Source: Erythroxylum novogranatense
Taxonomy: Eukaryota > Streptophyta > Magnoliopsida > Malpighiales > Erythroxylaceae
Reading direction: 5' to 3'
NCBI GenBank assembly: GCA_029891385.1
Contig: CM057229.1
Coordinates: 434,001 to 498,000 of the forward strand
Length of the DNA: 64,000 nt
In this document: in pieces, positions 10,584-22,824 of the stretch
How the letters are laid out: each line of letters begins with the position of its first letter
How positions within the stretch are numbered: position 1 is the stretch's first letter
Notes under the pieces: model-generated
What the model was told of the DNA's origin: nothing
What the model saw: the letters and a program-made list of their open reading frames with translations, nothing else
The model's database searches: none
Made by a program: the position numbers and the translations under genes

Positions 10584-13500
10584 CTATAATCTCAGCGTCT
10601 GTTTCATGTATCTGAGAGCAGATCGCAACATTGCCCTCGCTTTCCTATCTGGTGTGCATCCAGACAAAATCATCTCTTCATAAACAGATGGAACCTGAAA
10701 ACAGTCATCTATTATACAGAAGCCACAGATAAATGATATATACTTAAGTAGTAATACAGTGCATAAATCTTTCACAATAATGCGAGCACTAGAAAAAGCA
10801 AGAGAAACAATTAGATATAAGATGGCTGTAATCGGGCTGTGATCAAATGCATAAAGAATGACAAAAGCTTTAGCGTATCTAGACAGGCCTTACCCAACCA
10901 CATGCAGTCCAACCACCCAAGCCAGTCTAAGTTTATGCTCCCTAAAGAAAAACTTCCGCTAATTGAGTTGTTAGTTAGGTATTGTCCTTTTCACGCAAAT
11001 TAACCTGATTTCGGAATACGAAGGTTGCAGTTGATTTACTCATGCTCAAAGAAAAGATAAAATAGTGATTCCAAAATAAAGCACAACAGGAAGCCAATTC
11101 AACATATTATCCATGAACTAATGCTGTCTGGGAGATATAACCTTCTCAAATTTATCAACACGAATTAGAGCTTTCATAAGTGTAGTATAAGTAACCACAT
11201 CTGGCTTCAACTCCTGCAAATTAGAACCAAAATAATAGTAAGACAAGTCAAGCTCCAAATATAAGGAGAGAATTGCAACTGATTGAACAACGAAAAGCTG
11301 GTCCTATTGCAACTGATTGAACATCGAAAAGTTGGTACTAACATTTTCTTTCATGTATTGTAAAACTGCAAAAGCTTCACCGTCCCTCCTGTCCTCACCA
11401 AACGCATTGATCAATGAATTGAGGGCCAGAAGACTAGGCTTCAAGCCATCTGCTTGCATTTTCCTAAATGCATTTACTGCTTGATCTGATAAACCCTGTC
11501 ATGAAATACAAGAAGGCAGGAAACCCTGTCAGATAATGTAGCAACCTAAAACATCAAACCAGACAAGTACTAAAAGCAGGATCAAAGTCCACCGAATGTA
11601 CATTTGAATGCTTCATCATATAAAGGACATACCAAAAGAAAAAATTCCCAGTGAGTCAAAACTACAGACAGTGTTACACCCACAAGCCACAGAAGATGCC
11701 ACCAATTAGTGCAGATGCAAATGACATCAGTACCAAAATGCACTTCGGTTGACTAACAGAATAAAAGGCAAACGTGGCGATCTTTATACATATGTGTATG
11801 ACAGGTATTTAGTTATGAAAACAGAATCTGATGCAGAAGTGCACGAATGAAGGACTAAAGATTGATTGCACGCTAAAGAAACAATCTCAGATTGCTCTCG
11901 AACATTGGGGTCAAGTATACAACACAAGTTCAGTGGAAGAGACTCTTACACCAAACCTTGAAACTAAATGCAGATATGCCTTTAAAAGCAAGATAAAGCA
12001 ATACCCTTTGTGCGTAAGCATTTATCAATGCATTGTACATGGTAGAGGATGGTCTCAGTCCAGCTGACTTCATATCCTCCAAGCACTCCATCGCATCATT
12101 AAACCTCCCCGATTGCCCGTAAATGTCGACAAGGGTTGTATACGTGATAGTATTAGGCAATAAACCATAGCTCCGCATACTACCAAACACGCTCTTCACA
12201 TCGTCCCATCTCTCCTGCTCTCCAAACGAGTTAATCATGATGTTAAACGTTGTGGTACATGGGGAATAGCCCTTTTCGATCATTTCCTCAAACAACTCCT
12301 CAGCTATGTCGTGCCGCCCAGCTTTACAATGACAATCTATAAGCGTATTCCAAGTAACATTATCAGGCTGAATACCCTCAGAGAGCATCCTATCAAAGGT
12401 AGCCATGGCATGATCAAGGCAATTAAACTTCCCAAATGTGTCGATCATCACATTGTAAAAATGTCTATCAGGACGCACTCCACTGTTCTTCATCTCTCTC
12501 AAAACCTGAAACGCTCTTTGCCACTCCCCTTTATCCCTATAACTAGCCAAAATTCTACTAAAAACATAAGAATTAGGCATCACATTGTTAGCTTCCATTT
12601 CCTTCAACACAATTCTCGCACTTTCCCATCTTCCTGCATTAGCATACGCATCAATCAAAAGACTATAAGTGTGCTCATCAGGTGAAACCCCACTCCCCTC
12701 CATCTCAGACACAATAAATTCTGCATCTTTTAGCAAACCCGCTTTCACATAACCTTTAAGAAGGGCATTAAATGCCCTTGTTCTTGGTTTCAATCCATTG
12801 TCCTTCATTTCCTCAAAAATGGCTTCCGCTTCCCATGCCCTACCCGAATCTCCCAAAGCCGATATAACAGCCACAAGCGTCGACGTCTTGGGGCTCAATC
12901 CACTACCTTGAACCATAGCTAGAAACTCCATAGCTCTGTTCGCATCACCGGCCTTCGCAAACCCTACAATCATGTCGTTAGACAGTTGCACATCGAGCTC
13001 AAGCTTGTCACACTCAATTTCACTGTAAAGCTTCTGTAATATTGTGGAGTCGATTCTGTTAACTCGCATAAGACACTGAATTATCAAGCTATAGTTAACA
13101 AAATCCGAGGGGTAACCATCCTGTCGCATTCTAGCAATCAAATTCAACGCTTTCTCAAGCTCGTTGTTTCGCGCGCAAGCGCTGATCAAAGCGTTGTATG
13201 TTAACGGAGTTAACGTCTGCCTCTGGGAGAGCAAGAAAGCTTCGTAAAGCTTCTCAGACCGACCAAGCGCGTGAATAAGAATAGAGTAGAGAAGCTCGTA
13301 AGAGAAGCAAAGGTTGTGCTTTTGAAGCCACGAAACGACAGCGTAGGCCAACCCAATAGAAGAAGAAGATGAGCAAAGAGACTTGAGAAGAGAGTGCCAG
13401 AGTGGGCCAGGCACCGCCCTGTAAGACTCTGCCAGCTGGAACTCCCTAGTGTCCAAAGATGTCGGCGAAGAAGACTCATCTTCGGCCGGCGGTTTGTCAG

Positions 13501-13744
13501 AGAGGAAGTTGAGAAGCGGGGTGAAGTCGTAACGGCGGCTTTGGAGAGGAAGAATGTCGTTAGCACTGGAATCGCAGTCCCGCTTGTTCTCAATTTGTTC
13601 CGAGGAAAAGCCGTCGTTAGTGACGGCGGTGTTTACGGCGGAGAGAGGCCAGTGGAAGAAAAGGTGGTGGCGGGGAGGCGATGGTGGTGTAGCTACGTAA
13701 ATTGAAGGGAAGCGCGTGGGCAGTGGAGGTAGGAACTGGAGCAT
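10584..13744 (-). CDS. CRP1: Chloroplast PPR protein, CRP1-like (At5g42310 type)
   Basis: Four exons on the minus strand (12005-13744, 11343-11495, 11142-11213, 10584-10694), all with clean splice sites and phase 0, give 691 residues. The protein is a P-class pentatricopeptide repeat protein. About a dozen 35-residue PPRs run from roughly residue 180 to 670, with motifs such as [49 protein letters not shown] and [18 protein letters not shown]. The C-terminus [20 protein letters not shown] closely matches what I recall of Arabidopsis At5g42310. In maize, CRP1 promotes translation of petA and psaC and processing of petB/petD transcripts in chloroplasts. The Ser/Pro-rich N-terminus fits a transit peptide. 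I chose the ATG at 13744 ([12 protein letters not shown]) because the upstream extension of the frame has no ATG. No lesions are seen. Confidence 0.93.
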
Positions 13745-13859
13745 GATATGCTCGTGACTCGAAAGATATGAATCAAGACTCAAGAGAGGAGATAAGAGAG
13801 ATAATGGTTCACAGGTGGACAAATATGGAAGCTTTTGACCTTTCCTTTACTCCTGGATC

Positions 13860-14539
13860 GATTTCACTGTTTTATTTAAAAATTTTGATAATTAGGACTA
13901 TTTTGTTGGACGTTAATTTATTAAATGAAATGTAATAAAAATGAAACAAAACGAAACGGTTTATAATAAATTGAATGTAATATAGTAAAAAATTATTTGA
14001 AAGGGATGGAAGGGTTTATATAATATAATGTAATGTAATATTATTCAAAAGATGAATAGAATGGAATATAATGTATAATAAATAACTTTTATACTCTTAT
14101 ATTAAAATGGTTGTTATAGGAGATTTATTATTTTATTATTAATTATATAAAATATTAGTATTAATTATTTAATAATTTTTATTTTATGTGATTTATATTT
14201 AAAATAATTTATTTTATTTATTTTATATTAAAATAATTCAAACAATTAAATAATTCTTTTTATATATTTTTTATTTTCATTAATAAAATTGTATTAAATT
14301 TTTAATTTTATTATTAATGATATAAAAATTATTATTAATTATTTAATATATTTTATTTTATTTTATTCTATGTGATTTATATATAAAATAATTTATTTTA
14401 TTTTTATTTATATAGAAATATATACCAACAATTAAAGAATAATTTTTAAATATATATTTTTATTTTTCATTAATAAAAATTTATTTATTTATTATTAATT
14501 ATATGCAATTAAGTAGTTAGGAGATTAATATACCTCTCA
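13860..14539. repeat. AT-rich block with ~178-bp tandem units
   Basis: Very AT-rich sequence between the CRP1-like promoter and the transposon stack. A unit beginning attattaat near 14135 recurs near 14310 and again (partial) near 14491, so the period is about 175-181 bp. Shared internal pieces include atgtgatttatat and ttttcattaataaaa. No coding potential is seen. Confidence 0.65.
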
Positions 14540-15540
14540 CACACCCGACTTGATGTAGCCTTTGTCGTGACTTAGTGAGTCAACTTATGCACTCACCAAG
14601 CCAAGAAAATCTGGATGTGGTATATAGGATACTAAGATATCTAAAAGGAACTCCTGGGCAAGGTTTAATATTTCGTAACAAGAACAACCTTCAAATAGAA
14701 GTCTATACTGATGCTGATTGGGCAGGGAGTGCTACAGATAGAAGATCAATTTCAAGTTATTGCATATTTGTTGGTGGTAACTTGGAAGAGTAAGAAATAA
14801 AGTGTTGTTGCAAAAAGTAGTGCCGAAGTTGAGTTTCGTGCAATGACACATGGAATTGGTGAAGTCCTATGGATTCAAAGGATATTGGAAGAATTATAGA
14901 TTCTTCTATTTCAATTCCTATGAAAGTGTATTGTGACAATAAAGCTGCAATTTCAATTGCTCACAACCATGTTGTTCATGATAGAACAAAACATGTTGAG
15001 GTTGACAAGCGCTTCATAAAGGAAAAGATTGAAGAAGGATTAATTTATGTTCCCTATATTCCAACATCATAACAGGTAGTTGACATTCTTACAAAGGGAT
15101 TACGCAAGAGGCAGTTCAATGTTCTAGTTACCAAGTTGACTATGAATGGCACATATAAGCCAGATTGAAGGGGAGTGTTGGGCGCTTCATAAAGGAAAAG
15201 ATTGAAGAAGGATTAATTTATGTTCCCTATATTCCAACATCATAACAGGTAGTTGACATTCTTACAAAGGGATTACGCAAGAGGCAGTTCAATGTTCTAG
15301 TTACCAAGTTGACTATGAATGGCACATATAAGCCAGATTGAAGGGGAGTGTTGGGTATATTTCCTCGATATTATTAACTCGTAAATAGTTAGAAAATCAG
15401 ATATGATATTATGTACAGATATTAGGATATTATGTAAAGATATTAGTTTCCTAGAATAGCCCTCCCTATTTCTATATATACTTATATCTATGTATTGATG
15501 GAAAGAGGGGGAAATACAACAATTTAGAATTTCTGCATTG
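14540..15540 (+). mobile_element. Copia-3: 3' end of a Ty1/copia element (RNase H region plus part of 3' LTR)
   Basis: Plus-strand pieces in shifting frames read as the end of a copia Pol: SQLMHSPSQENLDVVYRILR, VYTDADWAGSATDRRS (RNase H), SSAEVEFRAM, VYCDNKAAISIAHN and DILTKGLRKRQF. They are followed by a polypurine tract (aaggggag, 15341-15348) and TGTTGGGTATATTTCC, the start of the 3' LTR at 15349. Integrase, RT and Gag are missing at the left. Frameshifts occur near 14795 and 14880. The LTR's right end is unclear because it abuts the Copia-2 LTR remnant at about 15540. Confidence 0.85.
15009..15354 (+). repeat. Exact 173-bp tandem duplication across the Copia-3 tail and LTR start
   Basis: The stretch starting gcgcttcataaaggaaaag at 15009 is repeated from 15182 with no difference seen. 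Each copy carries the last RNase H codons, the stop, the polypurine tract and the first bases of the LTR (TGTTGG). Confidence 0.92.
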
Positions 15541-16783
15541 GACTTAAGTCAACCATTGTCAAAATGACTAGAACTAGTAATTTGGATAGTTGACCCTTAT
15601 CACTTATAAACCCTTTAACAATTTTATGTTTAGTCAATATAGGAATACTCCAACACTCCCCCTCAAGTGCAACTGAGACTGGATATCTAGTTGTCACTTG
15701 AAACAAATGTAGTGGTAACTAGGTCGGGCTACTAGGACTGGACATCAACCTTTGTATTGGACATCATGCTTCTTTCTTAATAATTGCTTTAAAGCTTGTA
15801 AAGTTCAAACTTCTCCTGTAAGAAGTAAATCCAAGTTTTTCGACTTAGATCATTAATAAAGGTAATAAGATATCTTTTACCTCCATTGTAAGAAGGATTG
15901 ATTGGCCTGCGTATGTTAGAGTGTACAAGCTATAACAACATTATTACTCTTCGTGATTTTCTTTTAGGAAATTAGTCTCGATTTGTTTCTAAGAACACAT
16001 TCTTCATAAGTCTTGGAAGGGATTGTGAAACTTGAAATACTAACTACCATGTTCTTCTATTGAAGTGTTCCTAGGCCACTAAAATTAAGATGAACATAAT
16101 GATGATGCCAAAGCCAAGAATCATCTTTTAGTTTTACTGTCAAACAGGAGTGGTTAATGAAGTTGAGATATTGTGGAAACATAATGTTTGCACTCAACGA
16201 CACTTGAGAAATTAAGCCCAATTTTTCATCTTGAATACGATATACTCCATTTTCGATTGAGAGCTCATAGCCTTTCTCTTGTAGCTAGCCAATACTCAAT
16301 AAATTGGTCTTCAAATCTGGATCATACAGGACATTAGAAATTGTTTGAGTGGCATCGTTTTTGGTTTGAAAGATTACCTACCCTTTTCCCATGAATGAGA
16401 CTTTAGAATTGTCTCCAAATTTCACATCAATTCTAAATGAATCATCTAGCGTGGAGAATATTGACTTATCTCCACATATATGATTGTTGCAACCATTATC
16501 TAAATACCATATATAATTGCTGGATTCTTTTCTAGCATGACAAACCATTACTAAAGATATATCCTCTTCCATTTCTCCAAACTTAGATTTTTCTCCATCA
16601 TTTTCAAACAAATTAGTTCGACATTCTAATTTTTTATGTCCATACCTATAACACCAGTAACATTCCACATTCAACTTATTGGGCATTGATTTCTAGAATC
16701 TACCTTCTTTTCTTCTTCCTCGTCCTCTTCCTCTTCCTCTTCCTTGAAATGAATAATTTTGTTCACCCTAAGATTAAGAGTTT
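15541..16783 (-). mobile_element. Copia-2, 3' segment (3' LTR remnant, integrase start, protease, Gag zinc knuckle)
   Basis: On the minus strand this reads, from high to low coordinate: a Gly/Arg-rich Gag tail (FQGRGRGRGRGRRK), the zinc knuckle CYWCYRYGHKKLEC, the protease-like motif WYLDNGCNNHICG (active-site Ser replaced by Asn-Gly context), a GAG-pre-integrase region with NLLSIG, and a few integrase pieces broken by stops. It then jumps directly to a polypurine tract (minus CTTGAGGGGGAG, 15656-15667) and a 3' LTR start TGTTGGAGTATTCC at 15655. Most of integrase, RT and RNase H is deleted. The element is clearly dead and is the oldest layer of the stack. Confidence 0.8.
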
Positions 16784-17626
16784 TGTTAGGTTTTCTACTG
16801 ATATTCTGCTATTCTTTGAAACAGAAACTGATAAAGGCTCTTTGATTTTGCAGATATAAACTTGCAGAAAATAAGAGGACACTATTTTACTTGGTTCGAT
16901 AGTCAAGAACTATCTACATCCAAGGTTCTCACCTATGGTGGTAAGATTTTCACTAATAAAGAGGAATGGAAGAACAAAAAATACAGAAATTGAGTGTTCT
17001 TCGGAACACCTGCAACAAGAGTATCTCTAACTCACCAGCACTCACAAAAGGTACTCTAGCACTCTCTGTTTTTCCTTCTCACTATTTTCACTATCAAAGA
17101 TAGAAAATTACAAGTGAATGAAGACTGAAATATTTCTGTATGTGTTGTGTGCCTCTGTCTGATATTTCTGCCTTGGTTTTATAGCAGAAGAAGAGATGAA
17201 GTCTTCGGATGCTTCTTGACTGAGTCTAACCATTGACATGTGCCTCACGTGAGTCATTAAAGACTGTGTCTTCTATCTACGTTTTTTTACTGAGCAACTG
17301 TGTTTTACATTCTGTGTATAATGTTTGTTTTAATTGTATGTCTGCGTTTCATACATGATGGGACTGCGCTTTGTAACATCTGGAGCTTGAGTAATAAGTG
17401 ATACGGCAGTGCTTTGATGAGTGTAGCTTTTGATTTCCATAGTGAACGACTGCGTATTGCATTACTTTGCTTCAGTCAACATGCTATAACTTAAGTCACT
17501 TATGTTTTAACTTCAGCTGTTAGATGCTTCAAGACATCATCACACACTTCTCTTCTGTTCTTCATTTTTCTTGCATTCTTGTAGTATCTGAGTTGAAATG
17601 TTGGAGTAAATGTGATTTCTGTCGCA
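16784..17626 (-). repeat. Copia-1 3' LTR
   Basis: 843 bp, nearly colinear with the LTR at 50553-51431. It ends in CA on the minus strand (forward tgttagg). Its start is TGCGAC, mutated from TGTGCC in the partner. It lacks about 36 bp present in the 5' LTR after gatgcttc. Confidence 0.9.
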
Positions 17627-18579
17627 AATTTCCTTCCTACTTCATCATCTTTAGCTCAGAGCAAATAACCCGAGAGTGTTAGGAAAAAACCTGAAACCCT
17701 AGTTCTTGCCATAATTTGTAAGATTTGTCAAAAACATCTTCGATTTTATGTGGCTTCCCTCCTATTTCACCAATCATAGCTCAAATTGAAAAAACCCCAG
17801 AAAAAATCCCCAAAACTCGAAACCATAGTTTCCACCTCCTTCGAGAGATCTGTCAAATCTATCTTCGGACTCATAGGGCTTCATTAATTTGCAAGTATTC
17901 CCTACAGAAAATGAATTTCTTTTTGGTTAAAACCTTGGTTCCGAAGTCTGATGGATTTTTTTCCTGTGATCTTTTCCAGGTTGAAGATCCCTTTGGTGAT
18001 TTGGTCCCTGACAAAGTGTAGATGCACATCTATGTGGTTGGATCTTTCATGGAGGACTGGATCCCTACTAAGGTACCAAGCACTTTGGTTGTCTGTGTAA
18101 AGTACTGGAGTTGTGATGTCTATGTTGATTTCTTTCAGTATACCTGATAGCCATGCTAGTTCTTTTACTCCTTTAATAATTTCATAATATTATGCTTCTA
18201 TGGTAGATAGGCTTACAACTGATTGTTGTTGTGATTTCCAGCTGATTGCGTTTGTTGATAGTGTGAAAACATATGCTGACATTGACTTTCTTGAGTTCTT
18301 ATCTGCTGCATAATCTGCATCTACATAACCACATAAAGACAAATATTTGCATTTTGTTAGTTTTGTTTTTGAAAAGCATAATCCATATTTAATTGTTCCA
18401 AATATATATCTGAGAACACCTTTGAGCCTTTGCCAGTGTTTTAAACCTGGATTGGTCATGAATTTACTAAGGATACTAATAACATAGGCTAGATCAGGAT
18501 TTATGCATAGCATAAGGTACATTAAACTACCAACACCTATATCATAGGGATAGTGAGCCATTGCCTTTTGTTCTTCCTC
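17627..18579 (-). pseudogene. Copia-1 RNase H and C-terminal RT remnant
   Basis: The minus-strand frame from about 18595 reads EEQKAMAHYPYDIGVGSLMY, then LMLCINPDLAYVISILSKFM, KYLSLCGYVDADYAADKNSR (RNase H active-site region) and SWKSQQQSVVSLSTIEA. After a stop it continues with VLYTDNQSAWYLSRDP and HIDVHLHFVRDQI. This is the usual end of a copia Pol. The TAG/TAA stops and the interruption by the solo LTR at 18580 make it non-functional. Confidence 0.88.
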
Positions 18580-20647
18580 TGTAGCACCCCACTCCTGCAA
18601 GACCCGAACAAGACATCGATGGGTGATATCCGAATCCGTACCCCACGAGGGTGACATGCTAGAGCACTCAATCATTTAAGAATTAGTATACATTTCTTTT
18701 GAATATAATCAAATACGCGAAAATCAGTAATCAATTTAGGCCTACTTTCTTTCATAACATTTTCAATCATAACAATACAAACATCAGAATTTCAATAGCT
18801 ATTTGGGCCCATCACAAATACAAAACACTATTTTACAAAAATTATGGAATACAAATTTATATAAGGATAGGATAACACTAATGCAGACGCGTACTGTCCC
18901 GACCTCTATCTTTCCCTTGCATGTAGTAATTATACGCCCGTTTTCCTAATAGGGTATTCTTCTGAGTCTTGAAAAATATTTGCAAATTTTGGGTGAGTTT
19001 TGCGAACTCAATAAGTGACCATTATCGATGGCTCACCCAGTCACATAACACATAATTCACATTTCACATTATTTCACAATTTACATTCAATTTCGCACTT
19101 CACATTCCATGCACTTAATCATTCATTTTATGCATATGCAGTGCACATGAGACTCACTTTCCATTTGTTACTTTGCTATGATCGAGTGCCTAAACTGTCC
19201 CATATAGGGCTCATTGATAACTGTTCTTTATTTGCTTGGGGGATACATGGCTCATTAAACGTTGAGCCTGAGGCTCTAAATCACTTTTGAGCTTGAGGCT
19301 CATTTTTACTCGTTGAGCTTTAAGCTCTAATCGTTGACTACTCTGGTCATAATTTTCATTATATTTCATACATTCATGCAATGGAATGCATTAATCACAT
19401 TTGCATATTCTCATTCAATCACATTCACATATCATCGGACCTTAATCCGATATTCAACATTAAAATTGAGGAAACACCTTCATTCATATGCAAATGCACA
19501 TTCAAACACATTTATCATCAGAACGTGATCCAACATCTAACAATCAAATTATACACACTTATTTCATCTTATTCACATACAAGTAGCACTTCAATATCCC
19601 CATCAAATATCACAATCATTGGACCTTCTGTCCGGAATCAACAATCAAGACACATTCATATCGACATTCAGTAGTCAATTAATACAAAAAAATCAAACAA
19701 AACAAAACAAACAATAAAATGAGACCATCTAGGTCTACTCACAGTACGCTTCAATTTAGCAATTGCTTCCAAATTCTGGAGATGTCTAAATGTGAACGTT
19801 CTAACCTGCACAGTTCATTTATGTAATACACATTTCACACACGTTACAACTTTGCACAATTATAATTGTTCAGTAATGCATATGTATGAAACGAACTATG
19901 TACAATGCATGTTTATGACAATCCTGGGTATCTTTCCTTAAATTTCATTACAAAATCATTCCCATTTCAAAACTCATCTAAGTATAATTTATACTTAGGT
20001 TTATACCTCAATAAAACCATTAAATCTCTATTTCATTTTCATTGACTCACTTCAGAAAAAAAAAATTTCCAAGTCACACTTTATGATCTATTTTTCACAT
20101 TCAATTAAAAGGTAAAAATGAGGTAATTTGGTCGAATTCTCTTCTATAAAAGTGTTTTTCTATGTCGTATCTTTCCATTGACACTAAAATCACTCAATTT
20201 GGTTTAGTAATTTGAAAGATATGAATCAAACATTATCGGGTTATCCATATTCAAAAACCATGTACTATGCTCAATTTCTATCCAGAAATTAAATATCTTA
20301 GAGACTAAATCAAAATTCTACTTCCTAAGACAATTTTTAGGCCTATATATATAGTTTTCTCCAAATTAAAAATCATCTTATTTGGAATTCTACATATCAA
20401 GATATCATCAAAATACTACAACATGTTCAGTAAAATATCCAGTTCATGCACTTCCAACCGATACCCTTACTTTGAGTCGATCAATCCTTCTCAATTCAAT
20501 TCATAATATTACAAACTTTTATGTATAGGTATAAAAATGTCTTACTAATCTAATGGTTAAAGAACCAAGTCATTTAGAGGTCTAGAGAAGAAGTTATGAC
20601 AAAAAGATCAAAGTATGTTCAGAAAATAACCTCCTTTAGATAAGCAG

Positions 20648-20800
20648 GGAAATCGCGATCGTGCACATGAACAATCGCGACATTCAGGTGGTTCTACAAA
20701 TTCGCGATTGTGTTCATGCACGATCACGACATTCTGGTGGTCCTGCAAAGTCACGATTGTACGCATGCACAACCGCAACATTCGGGTAGACCTGCGACTC
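20648..20800. repeat. Array of TCGCGA-type palindromic motifs in LTR C
   Basis: Three units with a period of about 48-50 bp. Each contains a CGCGATYGTG-type segment, a CATGNNCAA/CATGCACGA centre and a CGACATTC-type segment. They are far richer in CpG than the surrounding AT-rich LTR. Each unit can pair with itself or with its neighbour. Confidence 0.75.
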
Positions 20801-21472
20801 CTTCTTCCTCTCTCCCTTTTTTTTCCAGCCTTTCCCAAATCAAAATTTTGGTTCACTTTTATCCAATCATTTAGACAATGAAAACAAAGGATTTAGGCCA
20901 AACTTTCTTTTGAACAATTATTCCTTTATGTCTTAACCTTCAAATGAAACTAATTTCATGTAATTTAGTTTAATATTCTGCAAATTATGCTAAAAACACT
21001 ACAGACTATTCCAAATCATGACAAAACACACAAACTCAACTTTCAAACTCCATAACTTTCGATCCCAAACTCCAAAAATTACAAACTTTATATAACTGGA
21101 AATTTTAAAGAAATATATACAACTTTTATGAAGATAATTTTGTCAAAATCTTTCTAGATAAATACACAAAATTCATGGAAGTTTCAGATAAAAATTCAAC
21201 TCTCTAACCATCTATTCTTAGAAAATTTCCAGATGACTTCCATTTTTCAAAATCCAATACTTCAAATTTTTATTTCAAGTTTTTCCAATCCATTTCATTA
21301 AACTCATTAATTATAAATTGATAACACTCCAAAATGTACAATTTTAATCAAAAACCATCAAAAGTTAAAAATTTATGTTCATCATATTCATGCTCTGACA
21401 CTTTTTTTTTTCTGTATTTTAAACTTTTGTTCTCAATCTCCATGTTTCCTCTCATCCTTCATTTTTACACTC

Positions 21473-21850
21473 ATTCCCATCTTAGACCATCATTTTACAA
21501 CTACACTTAAACTCAAAAGCCATTCTTTTGGTTATCTCTAAATACTCACATATTCACGTACACTCATATAAATATATACATATTCACAGTGAAGAGAAAT
21601 AGAGTATATCATAATATCACCCTTTGTACATTCTCTATTTTTCTTCTCAACTTTTATTTGAACACTCATTCTCATCTTATAACATCACTTTACAATTGCT
21701 CTTCAACTCAAACATCGTTTTCTTTATCATCCCTAAAGCTTCCATCTACTCACGTATACACATGCATATATATATATATATATATATGCATAGTGAAGAA
21801 AAACAAGAAACAAAGTATACCACCTTTTCATTCTTTGATTTTCTACACTC
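21473..21850. repeat. ~193-bp diverged tandem duplication in LTR C
   Basis: The segment beginning cattcccatcttag at 21473 is repeated from about 21666 (cattctcatcttat). Both copies pass through catcayttttacaa, actcaaa, tactcacrtat and a cagtgaagaraaa motif. A (TA)n run lies in the second copy at about 21771-21790. Confidence 0.65.
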
Positions 21851-22824
21851 ACTTCATACACCATTTCATTTATATTTTCAACTCCAAAAATCTTTTACAT
21901 CATTTAATCACTAACAATCCATCAAATACTAAGTTAACACTAAAACCAAAATTTCATCCCATCTATATTGTGTTAATGAATATATACACGTAAACATCAT
22001 TTTCTATGCATATAATAGTAATTCATCAAATGTATTTTATAAATCCCCAACTCTATAGAATTTATTCACTACTTACTTTTTGAAAAATCCAAAAGCTGTA
22101 ATTATCCCAAAGCCCTAACTCCATGCAAAATCACGTACTCCTCTGTGAAAAATGACCAATTTCTGGTTTTCTTTAGGTAGAAGGAACAACTAGCAGTAGG
22201 CTAGAGGAAGGAAAAGCAAAAAAATTCATGAGAGGAATTTGATAGAAAACTCTATGTGTTGAAGAAGATTTGAAGGAGGTTACTACGAAAGAGAAAGAAC
22301 TTAGGAAAGACACTAACTCATATTCACTCTTCAAATAACTCGAACTTACTCCAAACACATTATAAAAGTAACTTACTAAAAAAGTGACACTTGTCACTTT
22401 TTTAATGACTAAACTTTAACTTAGTTTCTTTGGAAACTAACTCCATTAATTCTATCTTTATAATCCAAGTATCTCCAATATCCTTTCAATTCCTTTTCCT
22501 AATTTTCCAAAATACTCTATAATTTTCAAAATTCATTAAAATTCACCAAAATTAAAAATATCACAATTCCAATAATCAATAATATTTCCAATATAAATAA
22601 AATTTGAATTTTTAAAATTATCCAATAATCACAACTCAATCCAATTATACCTGGATTTATTCATGAATGCATGTACAGTTATTTTCATGTGCAAAAAAAT
22701 TTACTATTCATGTGTATGTGTATGCCATATTATGTATGAGCATGAAAATACTTTTTTAAGCTCTCATTGGTCACTCTTATTTACTATTCTGACCTCACCA
22801 CCGGTAACAGGATGTTACATCTTC

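Larger units (their letters stand above)
18580..22819. mobile_element. Solo LTR C (4.24 kb, TGTAGCACCCC...GGATGTTACA)
   Basis: Starts TGTAGCACCCC and ends CAGGATGTTACA, with flanks tcctc (18575-18579) and tcttc (22820-22824) as a 5-bp duplication with one mismatch. Removing it plus one flank copy rejoins the Copia-1 frame as TEEEQKAMAH. It has no coding region. It shares end sequences and short modules (for example gatgcatgttcatgac-like, about 19900) with LTRs D and E. The size, ends and 5-bp duplications fit a solo LTR of a long-LTR Gypsy element (Tekay/Del type is my guess). Confidence 0.8.

Noticed and set aside
12311..13705. Plus-strand and alternate-frame ORFs over the PPR gene (124, 103 and 127 codons)
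   Set aside because: Shadows of the 580-codon first exon of the CRP1-like gene.
19015..19674. Plus-strand frames of 91-97 codons rich in His/Ser/Thr
   Set aside because: They lie in the non-coding solo LTR C; AT- and CA-rich composition explains the open frames.
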